From Conchocele bisecta (taxonomy: Eukaryota > Mollusca > Bivalvia > Lucinida > Thyasiridae): a stretch of 64,000 nt of DNA. Below are positions 24,427 to 35,345 of the stretch, piece after piece; the first letter of the stretch is position 1; each line of letters begins with the position of its first letter. The stretch lies in the NCBI GenBank assembly GCA_029237695.1, contig JAQRGA010000182.1:1-64000 (forward strand), given 5' to 3'. A program made the translations under genes and the position numbers. The notes under the pieces were generated by a model, which saw nothing but the letters and a program-made list of their open reading frames with translations, did no database searches and had not been told where the DNA came from.

Positions 24427-24710
24427 GAAAATAGTAGGTTAGTGCCGTGAATGGGACAAATATCTGGCAAGGCTTAGGAAACGGGAAGGGCGAGGCTCTG
24501 CCGAGCACATCCCGTTTCCGAGCCGCGCTAGATATTGTTCCCAATCACGGTACTAACCTACTATTCTATTTATCCCGTCAACACCTACTTGCTTTAAAGT
24601 GCAAAAATAAATAATCCCAGCCACCGCACATATTCATACGCGGTGATTATGTCGTATTGACAGGATATCAAAAATGTTTCACGGCACATATGCAGTGTTG
24701 ACGGGATAAT
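24427..24710 (+). mobile_element. two-part fold-back element, copy 8
   Basis: Counterpart of 20585-20874, with a better preserved right end (GTGTTGACGGGATAAT). Confidence 0.85.
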
Positions 24711-24807
24711 ATTTTAGACGCCGTTTAGTGCAACACGTACAATTCAGTAATCATTCAAATCGCACGATCAGTATTTCGAAGTTATTCGTTGTAATTTTCC
24801 ATTACAG

Positions 24808-24960
24808 TAAAACTGATTAAAGATGAATGCATTCCATTCGACGAATGTGGCGGTTTGTGAGCATGTGGCATATTCGTGAACCATTCCGTATGCGACAACG
24901 GACCGTGCGCATGTGCATCCTGATATTATGGACACCGGAACCGGAAACAGTGCATTCGCC
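24808..24960 (+). pseudogene. EGF/EB-like exon, copy 2, broken
   Basis: A 153-bp phase-1 exon with an intact donor C|GTGAGT at 24961. It has two in-frame TGA codons: 24858-24860, shared with copy 1, and 24921-24923, private (TCC TGA where copy 1 has TCT GGA). The module cysteines are otherwise kept. Confidence 0.75.
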
Positions 24961-25115
24961 GTGAGTACATATCGTAATATAGCTACGTATATTTGCGGGG
25001 TTTTATTCTCCTACAAACAGCTAACACAGGTCACTATATATTTAGGGAATATTCTTGGTGCATCTGACAAACACTCGGACTCGATCATATATGTGGCTAT
25101 GACTGGAGATATAGA

Positions 25116-25215
25116 GAATAGTAGGTTAGTGCTGTGAATGGGAAAACATATCTGGCAAGGCTTAGGAAACGGGATGGGTGAGGCTCTGCCGAGCACCATA
25201 TATTTCCGCGCCAGG
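25116..25215 (+). mobile_element. two-part fold-back element, copy 9 (right-truncated)
   Basis: Counterpart of 21281-21400, with a further deletion of the hairpin centre. Confidence 0.8.
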
Positions 25216-25310
25216 TGTTTCATTGATGGAATGGCGAACAGTGCAGATCCTGATCAGACTGTGCGGTCGCAAAACCTATAAGCTCCATTTCTCACAGCCA
25301 CATATCTGAC
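25213..25310. mobile_element. family D repeat, copy 3
   Basis: Shortened relative to copy 2: the 'atgcacaggctgatctgg' part is deleted. Confidence 0.65.
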
Positions 25311-25922
25311 TGCATGAATGTATAACTGAACAAGCGCCATTTATCGTGACGGTCAGACATAAAGCCCGCCCCTGAATTACCTCCATTATCGTCAAGCAGT
25401 TTGCTCGTCGAAATTCAATTAGAAAATACTAAATATGTTCCTGAAATGTCGTGGAAACATGTGAGAAATACAGAGCACATAATTCCGCGTGTGCACTGAT
25501 TGGTCTGTCAAAATTCAACAGCCAATGTAATCATTACCAGCATGGTCGTGTTTCACTGTTACCATATTTGTGACTGTTATTCGTTTACAATTACAACACA
25601 GGCGGCGGAACAGGGAAATTATTGGGGTGGGGCCCAATATTGAGGGCCCAAAGGTCCCGATGTTGCTAGGGGGTCCGGGGACATGCTCCCCAGCAATTTT
25701 TTGTTATATCTAAGAGGCGTGAAACGCCATTTCCTGCATTCTCAGGGCCCAGTCTTGAGTGCCCAAAGGGCCCGATGTTGGAAATCTAATAGGTGTGAAA
25801 CGCAATTTCCCGCTTTCTCAGCAAGTTTGAGGATGAGAAAATGTGCTTTATTACAGAATTATTGAGGGGGTCAGGCCCACTAACACAATTATTGAGGGGT
25901 TCATGGCACGATGCACGTGCAG

Positions 25923-26051
25923 GTACGTTAGATGACAGCTGTGACGTGCACTCGGATTGTAATAGCGTCATAAACAGCACGCAATGTTGGAAACAGACCT
26001 GCCAGTGCCTTCCGGGGCATTTGAAAGAAAACGTGACGTCATGTAGACCCG
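25923..26051 (+). CDS. EB-module exon (copy 2, intact)
   Basis: A 129-bp phase 1-1 exon after 'gcacgtgcag', ending G|GTACGT. Its 43 codons read TLDDSCDVHSDCNSVIN, TQCWKQTCQCLPGHLK and SCRPG. This fits the EB-type pattern C-x5-C-x8-C-x4-C-x-C-x2-G...C. EB modules occur in secreted and membrane proteins of invertebrates; their ligands are poorly known. The polypyrimidine tract before the acceptor is weak. The tandem partner at 22218 is broken. Confidence 0.8.
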
Positions 26052-26328
26052 GTACGTAATCTATTGCATAAACTGTACACAACCGCCATTGTTAATATTG
26101 CCTGCACTGTCAACGTCGTTTCTGAGTATATATAGGCAATGCCAGCTCGCAATCAAACCATTCGATTGATTGAGCCTGAGCTGCATCAAGCTCAGGCTTA
26201 GCCGGTCACTATTCTAGTGTTTTGAAATAAAGAAATTTACAAATATTGGCAATATTAGCACCGGCGACAGTGTATATACATGTATAATACATCAGGCCGT
26301 AACAAAGTACTTTGCTTCTCAGACATCC

Positions 26329-26706
26329 AAGGTGTATGATCACATGTTACTATGAACAACAACAATAAGTACTGAAACTTCCAGAATCTATCTGATTCAA
26401 AGTACGTATTATTTTATATTGTCCTTATTAAGTAACGGATTTTGATGAAATATGGCGCATCAAACGCGTCTTGTTAAGCTGCACTTGGTGGTATTTTCGC
26501 CCAAACTTATGTCGTATTTGCGAAGAATCGATTTCCGTGTCTACCGACTGTGCCGAACTCCATGGACCACCAAATGCAGATCTTGAAGACGCATTTGCTG
26601 TGCCATATTTCATGATAATCCGTTGCATTTTAAGGAAAATATCAAATAATACTTAATTTGGTGTGGGCGAAGTCGTTGTTGTTTTAACCACGTGATCATG
26701 CACCTT
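26329..26706. mobile_element. fold-back element, family H copy 2
   Basis: Same ends as 4319-4762 (AAGGTGTATGATCACATG...), with part of the second arm deleted at the centre. Confidence 0.7.
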
Positions 26707-26989
26707 GATATCGCCGCGTCTGAATAATCCCTGCGCGTCGAGCATTGTATCGTCATGGAGAAATAACATTGTACTATAAATTCATCACTTGATCAACAAT
26801 AAACAAACTACCATGCAAATATATGTTAAATCCAATCATTTTTGACGAACACATTGTGATTTTTCACGTCTAAAGAGGTCATAGTAACTTTATAGAACAT
26901 ATTATTTTTTGCAAACTTGAGATATTCGTCTCTGATTTTTTTTAAAGTTGCCAGAACTAAATATATTTAAAAATAAAATTCTCGCTCCC

Positions 26990-27300
26990 CAAGGGCGTCG
27001 TCAGGGGGGGGGGGGGGGGGGGGTGGGGGGGGGGGGGGGGGGGGTTCAGGGAGTGCAGGGGGTTCGTATGAACCCCCCTTTTGGAGCCAACATGATGTTT
27101 TAAAACTTAAAATGGCAAAATAAAATTATTTTTGCTCATATCTCGATTTGTGAGACTCTTATAGTTATAGGTTAAATGTCATCATCGAACAGTTGAATGA
27201 CTTTTTCTGTTTTATATTGCGCTTTATAATATTATTTTATTTTCGACCCCCCCCCCCACCCCACCCCTTCTGAAAAGCTGCCAACGCCCCTGCTCCCGCA
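26990..27300 (-). repeat. dispersed repeat bounded by poly-G and poly-C tracts
   Basis: A G run interrupted once by T (27004-27044) at one end and a C-rich run (27246-27268) at the other, with 'gggcgtcgtc' / 'gccaacgcccc' partly complementary. The interior is AT-rich. The G run could form a quadruplex. Confidence 0.5.
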
Positions 27301-27493
27301 TCACATTCCGCCAACTGCTAACTCCGTGTCTGAGAACCAATCTTCAATGTATGACACTTTGCTTATGCAATAAATAGAAGATAGCATTTATGATGGTTTC
27401 ATAAGAAATCCAGCTAAACAAGATCAATAGAGCGCGATGTGAAGCACTCGTGCAATATGGACATTTCACAACACTCGATGAATAATATATAAA

Positions 27494-27797
27494 GAATAGT
27501 AGGTTAGTGCCGTGAATGGGAAAACATATCTGGCAAGGCTTAGGAAACGGGATGGGCGGGGCTCTGCCGAGCACATCCCGTTTCCGTACCGCGCCAGATA
27601 TTTTGTTCCCATTCACGGCACTAACCTACTATTCTATTTATCCCGTCAACATCTACAAATGGCTTTAAAATGCAAAATAATAACCCCAGCAACTGCACAT
27701 ATTCATACGCAGTAATTAGGTCGTATTGACAGGATATCAAAAATGTTTCACGGCATCGTGTTTCACGGCACATACGCAATGTGTTGACGGGATAAAT
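27494..27797 (+). mobile_element. two-part fold-back element, copy 10 (full length)
   Basis: Complete: hairpin of about 145 bp, then ATTTATCCCGTCAAC...GTTGACGGGATAAAT of about 155 bp. It ends about 75 bp before the next exon acceptor. Confidence 0.9.
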
Positions 27798-27871
27798 AAA
27801 GATCATATTCCTTGCAAAAATATGTGTATCCTATATTTACACTAAGTGTACACACTGTGTTATCCTTTCAG

Positions 27872-28003
27872 TTATTCATGGAGACGTGTGTACAATGGAC
27901 ATCGAGTGCCGTCTGCATACGGACAATCGTGTTTGTGACCTTGGGAAATGCGGGTGTGACCTTGGGTTTGTCTACAATAACGAGTCCGGACTCTGTATCA
28001 AAC
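27872..28003 (+). CDS. EB-module exon
   Basis: A 132-bp phase 1-1 exon with a strong acceptor 'ttatcctttcag' and donor C|GTGAGT. Its 44 codons read HGDVCTMDIECRLHTDN, VCDLGKCGCDLGFVYNN and LCIK. Six cysteines are in the EB spacing. It is intact and on the same strand and phase as its neighbours, so it can be spliced in frame with them. The rest of the intron to 28388 includes an imperfect inverted repeat (about 28110-28265) and no gene. Confidence 0.85.
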
Positions 28004-28388
28004 GTGAGTATATAAAGGGCATATCAAGATTGTTGGTGAACAAATTATTTAAAAAAATGAAAAGCGTGTTTTCATCATGGCCGTGTGTAATGTGGTTTAA
28101 TTGGAGATATATGACGTCACTAGGACGGCTGGGTTATTTCTATCTTCACCATGTAGGTACATACATATCGTATTTCCTATATTGTTGCGTTAAACAAGAT
28201 AGAAAATCTGATACCTATTTACCGGTATCAGTGAAAATATAAAATAAAAACAACCCAGCGGTCCTAGAATCGTCATTTATCCCGTCCACAGGTGATGGGA
28301 ACAACTAATCTGATAGTCTGTTGTTACTTGTATAAGATATATATCTATATATATACACCGTCATGTGATTGTTTTTCCCGTCACCTGT

Positions 28389-28675
28389 GATCCCGTCAAC
28401 ACAGTGCGTATGTGCCGGGAAACATTTTTGATATCCTGTCAATACAACCTAATCACTGCGTATGAATATGTGCGGTGGCTGGCGTTATTTTGTTTCGCAT
28501 TTTAAAGAAATGTGTAGGTGTTGACGGGATAAATAGAATAGTAGGTTCGTGCCGTGAATTGGAAAAATATCTGGCGCGGCACGGAAACGGGATGTGCTCG
28601 GCAGAGCCTCGCCCATCCCGTTTCCTAAGCCTTGCCAGATATTTTTCCCATTCACGGCACTAACCTACTATTCTC
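28389..28675 (-). mobile_element. two-part fold-back element, copy 11 (reverse orientation)
   Basis: Starts TCCCGTCAACAC and ends with the CTAACCTACTATTC hairpin arm. Essentially complete. Confidence 0.9.
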
Positions 28676-28983
28676 TATATGTCTTCAATGATACCACATT
28701 ACACAGGGTCATGATGAAACCACGTTTTTTATTTGGTATAGTATTTTTTGGAAAAAGTACAGATATGCCCCTGTAACATGAAAAACGATGGCAGCATCTA
28801 AATCGTACACTGCATCTACATTTAGTACATGCCTACTCAAATTGCTTTCTAATGCAATCTATAAATATCACGCAATCTGATTGGCTGATGGTCATACATT
28901 CTAGATATATCATTGTTGATGAACGGTCGCAAATTATTTCAATAGGTATTCCTACGCCGGTAGTAAAGCTGTGCATTAGAAAT

Positions 28984-29119
28984 AGGTTAACCGCTTTGTA
29001 ATTTTCAAATTTGCGGCGTATATCAGAAAATGATAGGTCGGAAAACATGTTTAATGGCTCCGCTAGCGCGTCATTTCTGATATATGCCGCAAATTTGAAA
29101 ATTACAATACAGTTAACCC
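28984..29119. repeat. hairpin next to a 22-bp minisatellite
   Basis: Arms 'ttgtaattttcaaatttgc' and 'gcaaatttgaaaattacaa'. The right arm runs into the first minisatellite unit, as if a fold-back end seeded the array. Confidence 0.6.
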
Positions 29120-29478
29120 TATATTACAATACAGTTAAATATTACAATAAATACAGTTAACCCTATATTACAATACAGTTAACCCTCTATTACAATACAG
29201 TTAACCCTATATTACAATGCAGTTAGCCCTATATTACAATAAAGTTAACCCAATATTACAATACCTATATTACAATACAGTTAACCCTATATTACAATAC
29301 AGTTAACCCTATATTACAATACAGTTAGCCCTATGTTACAATACAGTTAGCCCTATGTTACAATACAGTTAACCCTATATTACAATACAGTTAGCCCTAT
29401 ATTACAATACAGTTAACCCAATATTACAATACCTATATTACAATACAGTTAACCCTATATTACAATACAGTTAACCAT
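29095..29478. repeat. 22-bp minisatellite, about 17 units
   Basis: Unit 'ccctatattacaatacagttaa' (split here as ccctatattac|aatacagttaa), with a larger repeat of several units including the shortened 'aatacctatattac'. Confidence 0.95.
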
Positions 29479-29511
29479 ATACTTTAAATTCTTCAAGAAC
29501 TTAAAACTTAC

Positions 29512-29734
29512 ATCACCGCCTGCGCTAATCCTGCCAATATTTGTCATATTTTATATTTGAAAATACTTCAATATTGTGCTTGAAACCAAGCAGCTAGCTT
29601 GGTTGAGACTGAGCTGTGCTACAGCTCATGTTCAGCCAATTAAACTGCTTGAATGCGAGTTGAGATTGCCAATATACGTTCAGACCGTTGACATCTCATT
29701 CTGGGCGAGATTAACGCAGGCGGTTGTGAAAAAG
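29512..29734. mobile_element. inverted-repeat element, family J copy (best preserved)
   Basis: Ends ACCGCCTGCGCTAATC and complement GATTAACGCAGGCGGT. Core 'agctgtgctacagct' palindrome. Confidence 0.6.
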
Positions 29735-30078
29735 GCTGGCAACAAAGAAATAGTATCACTATACCGGGGCATTTTCGTAATACCCCACCAAAATAGCACA
29801 TGCCGCTATCGCCTTTGTCGTGGATGTCGCCGTTTGGGGTTTATTTGGCGAAAACTTACATCAGATGTTCACAGAATATTCGGAAGGTGTTATCAGCGCG
29901 TTATAATGAAAGATGTCCATGCGTGTTTGTACTTCTAAATTATTGCTTTAACAGTCCTCGTGTAGTTAAAGGTACATATGAAATACAGGTGAACTATGAC
30001 TGAATAACAGGTGTGCGTAATGTACAGTGACCACCATATTATTGTTTGTTTTATAGATGTTCTCTGTTATGGTTTCAG

Positions 30079-30213
30079 GTAAAATAAATGACAGCTGTGC
30101 CGCCATTGCCGACTGCGACTGCGTTATAGACAACAGCCTGTGCTCTGAGGAGGATACGTGCACCTGTGCAAGCGAATATTTCCCCAAACCGTCTATGGAC
30201 TTCTGTGTTGAAC
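30079..30213 (+). CDS. EB-module exon
   Basis: A 135-bp phase 1-1 exon after 'ggtttcag', donor C|GTGAGT. The 45 codons include INDSCAAIADCDCVIDN, LCSEEDTCTCASEYF and FCVE, an intact EB-type module. It sits between two fold-back elements and belongs to the same plus-strand exon series. Confidence 0.85.
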
Positions 30214-30231
30214 GTGAGTTACATCCTGTTA

Positions 30232-30712
30232 TGGTGGCATATTTCTGTCATCGACAGAACGTGATAACGTGAAGACGTATTACTAACTGGCGAGGATAAA
30301 TCGGACGCGATAACTATCACGAAATCTTGTCACAAACGTGATACTGTCCACTAGTGACATTGAATTTTATTTAAATTTTCACCAATTTTCTCGTCAAATA
30401 AAGACAATAAGACGACTTAATACCGTTTATCTCGTCTTGACCAGTTACTAAGACGTCTTGACGAGATAGTTATGGCGTCAAGACGACTTACTAACTGATC
30501 AAGACGAGATAAAATGTCACGATATCAACATGATCAATGTCACTAGAGGGCAATATCACGTTTTTGACGAGATTTTAGTTATCGCGTCCAATGTATCTGG
30601 CCTGGATGCGATAATTATGTAGTTAAGACGATATATAAGGTGGATTAAGACGACTTGACAATCACGTTATCACGTTAGATGGCAGAAACATTCCACCATA
30701 TGTTGTACTCAC
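30232..30712. mobile_element. 480-bp fold-back element rich in 'aagacga' motifs
   Basis: Outer arms 'aacgtgataacgtgaag' and complement 'cacgttatcacgttagat', inner arms 'ttatctcgtcttgac' and 'caagacgagataa'. It begins about 20 bp after the donor at 30214. A partial relative lies at about 45850-45965. Confidence 0.65.
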
Positions 30713-30945
30713 GTGACGGTACTCACGTGACGGTACACTATAATCATACTGGTCTACTCGGTTTTCGTGCATTTAAGCAGTCCACAATTCGATTATAAAA
30801 ACATATTTTGAACATTATTTACCTTCCATGATGTCACGAACACTGTAAAGAAATTTACTGTATAAATAGATTATACTAAAGGTTTTATGCGAGTTTTAGT
30901 CTTTCAATTTGGTTAAAACTGCTCGTGCAGTCGATTATCTGGTGA

Positions 30946-31354
30946 CTACGGAGCCCCGTAGGAGACATGGATTTGTTTTATTAGTTCGTTCCTACGAAAT
31001 AACAATTCGTTCCCTCAATTTATTAATTCCTTCCCTCAATTTAGTACATTAAATTCGTTCCCACCAATTAACAATCGTGGGATTGTGGGAACGAATTGTT
31101 AATTCGAGGGAACGAATTGTTATATCATGAGAACGATTTGTTATTTCGTGAGAACGAAATGTTATTTCGTGGGAACGAATTGTTAAATTGAGGGAACGAA
31201 TTGTTGATTCGTGGGAACGAATTGTTAAATTGAGGGAAATAATTGTTATTTCGTGGGAACGTATTGTTATTATTGTTATTTCGTGGGAAAGAATTATTAT
31301 TTCGTGGGAACGAATTAATAACAAATAATTCTACGTCCCCTGCGGGGCTCCATG
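30946..31354. mobile_element. fold-back element, family F copy 2
   Basis: Same ends as 9994-10279 (CTACGGAGCCCCGTAGGAGA...CCCCTGCGGGGCTCC) with a longer interior array of 'gaacgaattgttat' and 'ttcgtggg'. Confidence 0.8.
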
Positions 31355-31530
31355 TGTTAATTTAAGGAAATGTGTCATGGTGTCATTTAAATTGGACACT
31401 GTATGGTCCGACAGGGTGTCCAGTTATGATAGGTTCCACAAATGCTGATATTACCAACAATCGTACAGGCTATTTACATGTTACAGTCCCAGTCTCGGTA
31501 GAGCTGGGGGCATATAATGTGTATACCGTG

Positions 31531-31564
31531 TGTCCGTCCGTCCGTCCGTCCGTCCGTCCGTCCG
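31531..31564. repeat. (GTCC)n microsatellite
   Basis: About eight GTCC tetramers. Confidence 0.95.
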
Positions 31565-31732
31565 CGTGTGTGCCCGTGGGTCAGGTTGAGACGTTTGCTG
31601 GAGTTTCCCCAATCCCCGGCAGGCCACATCTGTTTTATTTATGTTTTAAGTCATGTAGGTTAAACATAGTTCCTAAACTTGTATTATATTAAATCGTTTG
31701 TCTGTCCATGCATAAAATGTTTGTATTTTCAG

Positions 31733-32401
31733 GAAGAGTACGGGACTCGTGTGGCATTGACACCGACTGTAGCGACGTAATAGATTACAGCGCCTGCGGA
31801 AACAACACATGTGTATGTGAGATCGGTCGGAAAGCAGACGACCTTCTCTCGGCCTGTGTTTACAATCAAATCAGTGACAATTGTGATGTTGCTTTCGCAT
31901 GTTCGTCTGCTGTAAACTACAGCTACTGCGACAGGAACTCGTGTTCGTGTGTGTGTCCGGTTTCCGTGAAAATGGCAACAGAACGGAATGCAATAAACGA
32001 CGGATATTTGACATAATTATGTGAATCTGATCCCGACTGCTACCATGCAATAAACGACAGTGACTGTTTCTCTGAGGTCTGCCTGTGTGCTATCGGATAT
32101 ATTGAATATGATAACCTGTCGGCATGCAGGCTCCGGAAGGTAGGAGATGTGTGTGACGTCAATGTAGACTGTCACACGGCAGTTGAATCGATGGAATGTA
32201 AAATGCAGACCTGTCAATGTAGATTAGAGTAGCAGTCTATCGAAGACGGAAGTAGATGCTATCTGCGTAGAATCGGAGACAAGACGTGTTCACTGGACGA
32301 GGATTGTTTCGATGCAGTGGAACACAGTTTGTGTACAGATAATACATGCGTCTGTACGTCCGGATATTTAGCGATGTATAATAACACTACCTGCAGTAAA
32401 C
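31733..32401 (+). pseudogene. long exon encoding five tandem EB modules, with two stops
   Basis: Acceptor 'tgtattttcag', donor C|GTAAGT; 669 bp, phase 1-1. Module starts, in order: RVRDSCGIDTDCSD, SDNCDVAFACSSAV, LCESDPDCYHAIND, GDVCDVNVDCHTAV and KTCSLDEDCFDAV. Each is about 43 residues with the EB cysteine pattern. The frame is closed by TAA at 32014-32016 and TAG at 32230-32232. The TAA arises because 31958-32016 is read one base out: the third frame there reads GFRENGNRTECNKRRIFDI, the expected end of module 2. So a 1-base loss near 31958 is balanced by a 1-base gain near 32013-32016. Either a decaying exon or assembly errors. Confidence 0.8.
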
Positions 32402-32911
32402 GTAAGTGAATATTTATGTAATGTTATGTATCAGTTTCTTAAAAAGTTGGTCATGTCATGATATTTGGTTCCAGTTTCATTCGCAAATGTAACTTTTAAA
32501 GTCGAGTCTGAAATACATAAACAATATGTGATTTTCAATTAACAAACGGTGTATGAATACATATGAGTATGTATGTCAAAATAATACAACGATAAATATA
32601 TGCGCTTGTAAGTTTTACAGTTTCGGATCTGGAATTCTATATACTCCATTTACTGACATACTTCATGCACATTTATGGTCCCTTTATGTTCAAACGGATT
32701 CATGTATGTAACGACATGAGTATGTGACTATGACGAATGTGTAATTTTCTGCAGTTCAACATATAGTTATGTGGTCGCTACCCCTACTTGGTTGCTGTGA
32801 CACATGTATGGAAACATTATCTTTATAAGTACGACGAATTTTGAAAATAATACATTTACCATTTATGGTTATGCCAGATCACAATATTTATTATTGTTAT
32901 TATTATTCCAG

Positions 32912-34717
32912 GCAATATAACGTCGGCGTGCCTCCATGATGAACACTGCACCCATGCCGTGTACAACAGCACGTGCGCCGATCAAACCTGTCAATGTATT
33001 TCCGGTTTTAAAAGCGTCTAAAACAATACCGAATGTGTTCTCCGTAACCTAGGCGACGATTGCATCAGCCAATCAGACTGCAGTGATTCGGTCCTATATA
33101 GCAATTGTACGGATAATTATTGTGCATGGCAATCAGGTTTCAAATCAACAGAAAATAGTACTGGATGTAGTTTACGCAATATCAATGATTATTGTGACGT
33201 CAGAAGTGATTGTTATGACGCAATAGAATACAGTTATTGTCACAACAACACGTGTGGTTGTACCCAGGGTTTCAGACCCGTCTCAAACAACACCCAATGT
33301 GTGTTAAATAAAATTACCGATGCCTATGGCACGCCGTTCTTATATTTATTCCCGAAACAAGATATCTACTAAAAGATATAAGATATCTACTAAAATATAT
33401 AAGATATCTACTAAACATATAAGATATCTGAATTAATTTGCATTTATATAAGATATCTTATAAACTATATAAGATATCTACTAAAGTATATGAGATATCT
33501 ACTAAACTATATAAGATATCTCATAAAGTATATAAGATATCTACTAAAGTTTAGTAGATATCTTATATAAAAAAGTATATAAGATATCTTATAAACTATA
33601 TAAGATATCTACTAAACTTTAGTAGATATTTTATATACTTTATGAGAATATCTCATATAGTTTATAAGATATCTACTAAACTTTAGTAGATATCTTATAT
33701 AAAAAAGTATATAAGATATCTTATAAACTATATAAGATATCTACTAAACTTTAGTAGATATCTCATATAATATATAAGATATCTAGTAAAGTTTAGTAGA
33801 TATCGTTTCGGGAATAAATATAAGAACGCGTGCCATGGCACGCTGTTCTTATATTTATTCCCGAAACAAGATATCTACTAAAAGATATAAGATATCTACT
33901 AAAATATATAAGATATCTACTAAACATATAAGATATCTTAATTAATTTGCATTTATATAAGATATCTTATAAACTATATAAGATATCTACTAAAGTATAT
34001 GAAATATCTACTAAACTATATAAGATATTCATAAAGTATATAAGATATCTACTAAAAGTTAAAGTAGTAAATAGATATCTTATATAAAAAAGTATATAAG
34101 ATATCTTATAAACTATATATATATACAAACCTTAGTAGATATCTTATATACTTTATGAGATATCTTATATACATAGATATCTAATATAAAAAAGTATATA
34201 AGATATCTTATAAACTATATAAGATATCTACTAAACTTTAGTAGATATCTCATATAATATATAAGATATCTAGTAAAGTTTAGTAGATATCTTGTTTCGG
34301 GAATAAATATAAGAACGGCGTGCCATAGATGCCTGTGTTGAGGATAAAGACTGATATTGCAATAGACGACAGTGAATGTAAACATACGAAGTGCGCATGC
34401 GTGAGAGGTTAACCAGGTCTATGAATCTAAAGATACATGCACACGACGCCGGGTGTTTGATAACACGTGTAAAAAGTCACCCGACTGCTCCTTCGCAGTT
34501 ACAAACAGTAACTGCCGGATGGGTATATGTGTTTGTGACTCTGGATATTTTGCGTCCGATGGCAATCAAAGTTGTAACAAGTTCCGGATAGGGGACACGA
34601 ATTGTACATCTCGTAGCGACTGCTGTTCGGCCGTGAAGTATAGTGTGTGCAGACAGAGCACGTGTACATGCGAGTGGGGATACATGGCCGTCAACAACAA
34701 CACGGTATGTCAGAAAC
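32912..34717 (+). pseudogene. long exon encoding six EB modules, split by a 1-kb insertion
   Basis: Acceptor 'ttattattccag', donor C|GTGAGT at 34718. Before the insertion it encodes three modules (SACLHDEHCTHAV, DDCISQSDCSDSV, DYCDVRSDCYDAI), with one stop, TAA at 33019-33021, where sister modules have a Ser-like codon. The fourth module is cut at 'ITDA' by the element at 33325-34327 and continues afterwards with two frame shifts (about 34350 and 34410). Modules five (NTCKKSPDCSFAV) and six (TNCTSRSDCCSAV) are intact to the donor. The two-exon cluster 31.7-34.7 kb thus holds eleven modules, probably from internal amplification. Confidence 0.8.
33325..34327. mobile_element. dimeric fold-back element inserted in a coding exon
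   Basis: Two head-to-tail copies of a palindromic element, meeting at about 33835 in 'tgccatggca'. Each copy is bounded by TGGCACGCCGTTCTTATA and complement, and filled with 'aagatatctactaaa' repeats on both arms. Outer ends TATGGCACG...CGTGCCATA are perfect inverted repeats. The hexamer GATGCC flanks the element on both sides (33319-33324 and 34328-34333), a target-site duplication. Confidence 0.85.
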
Positions 34718-35345
34718 GTGAGTCTACCGTGATGATTTGTAGAAGGCTCTCAAACGAAACAAAGGATTACGAAATGAAAACTATCGTTTTGTACAACGAT
34801 ATGCACAGAAACGATTATCGTTTGCGGTTTTGTACCTGAACACGATATTATCGTTTAAATGCCCAACGTTTGACTATTTACATGAATGTCGTTTCTTTCC
34901 ACACCTCGTTGGAGTTGTTTTTAATTAGAAACTTATCTTTTCATTTGCTTAAGCGTGACACGTTTAAACCAACCAAAAATCATCGTTTTCTAATTATAAA
35001 GCCGAAAACGATGCCAAAGCGAACTGTAAACGATACGCAATATTTCGTTTGTGGAACAGGGAAGGAATCCGGTATGTACGTGTACAACGTCAGCAATAGT
35101 GTGCTTAGCAAGCTGTGTAGAACATTCCCTATATACAGCAATTTTATCTTCCTATGCAACAACGATACTAAAACACGAATAGTACTATGTACTTAGAAGA
35201 AGTATTGACGACGACAACTTCCATCCTGGTTTACCCTATGCAACCCGATACTAGACACACGAATATCATATTCCACAATACTGACTGGTACACTCCAGTT
35301 GTGAGGTTAAACCGCTACCCTAGCTTACCCTAGCCACATATATAC

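Larger units (their letters stand above)
22601..26183 (+). repeat. segmental tandem duplication, copy 2
   Basis: Collinear with 18871-22476. The 125 bp between the copies (22477-22600) contains, in reverse orientation, the hairpin segment that lies just before copy 1 (about 18770-18870). Copy 2 additionally carries a short minisatellite at 22924-23070. Confidence 0.9.

Noticed and set aside
27512..27715. Recurrent open frames (such as MNGKNIWQGSGNG) across the window
   Set aside because: They all come from either strand of the two-part fold-back element and are frame-inconsistent between copies.
31049..31324. Minus-strand open frame rich in IRSHEIT
   Set aside because: It reads through the internal repeats of a fold-back element.
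34870..35196. 108-codon open frame after the EB exon
   Set aside because: No cysteine module, motif or splice signals; it lies in intron sequence rich in 'tatcgttt' repeats.
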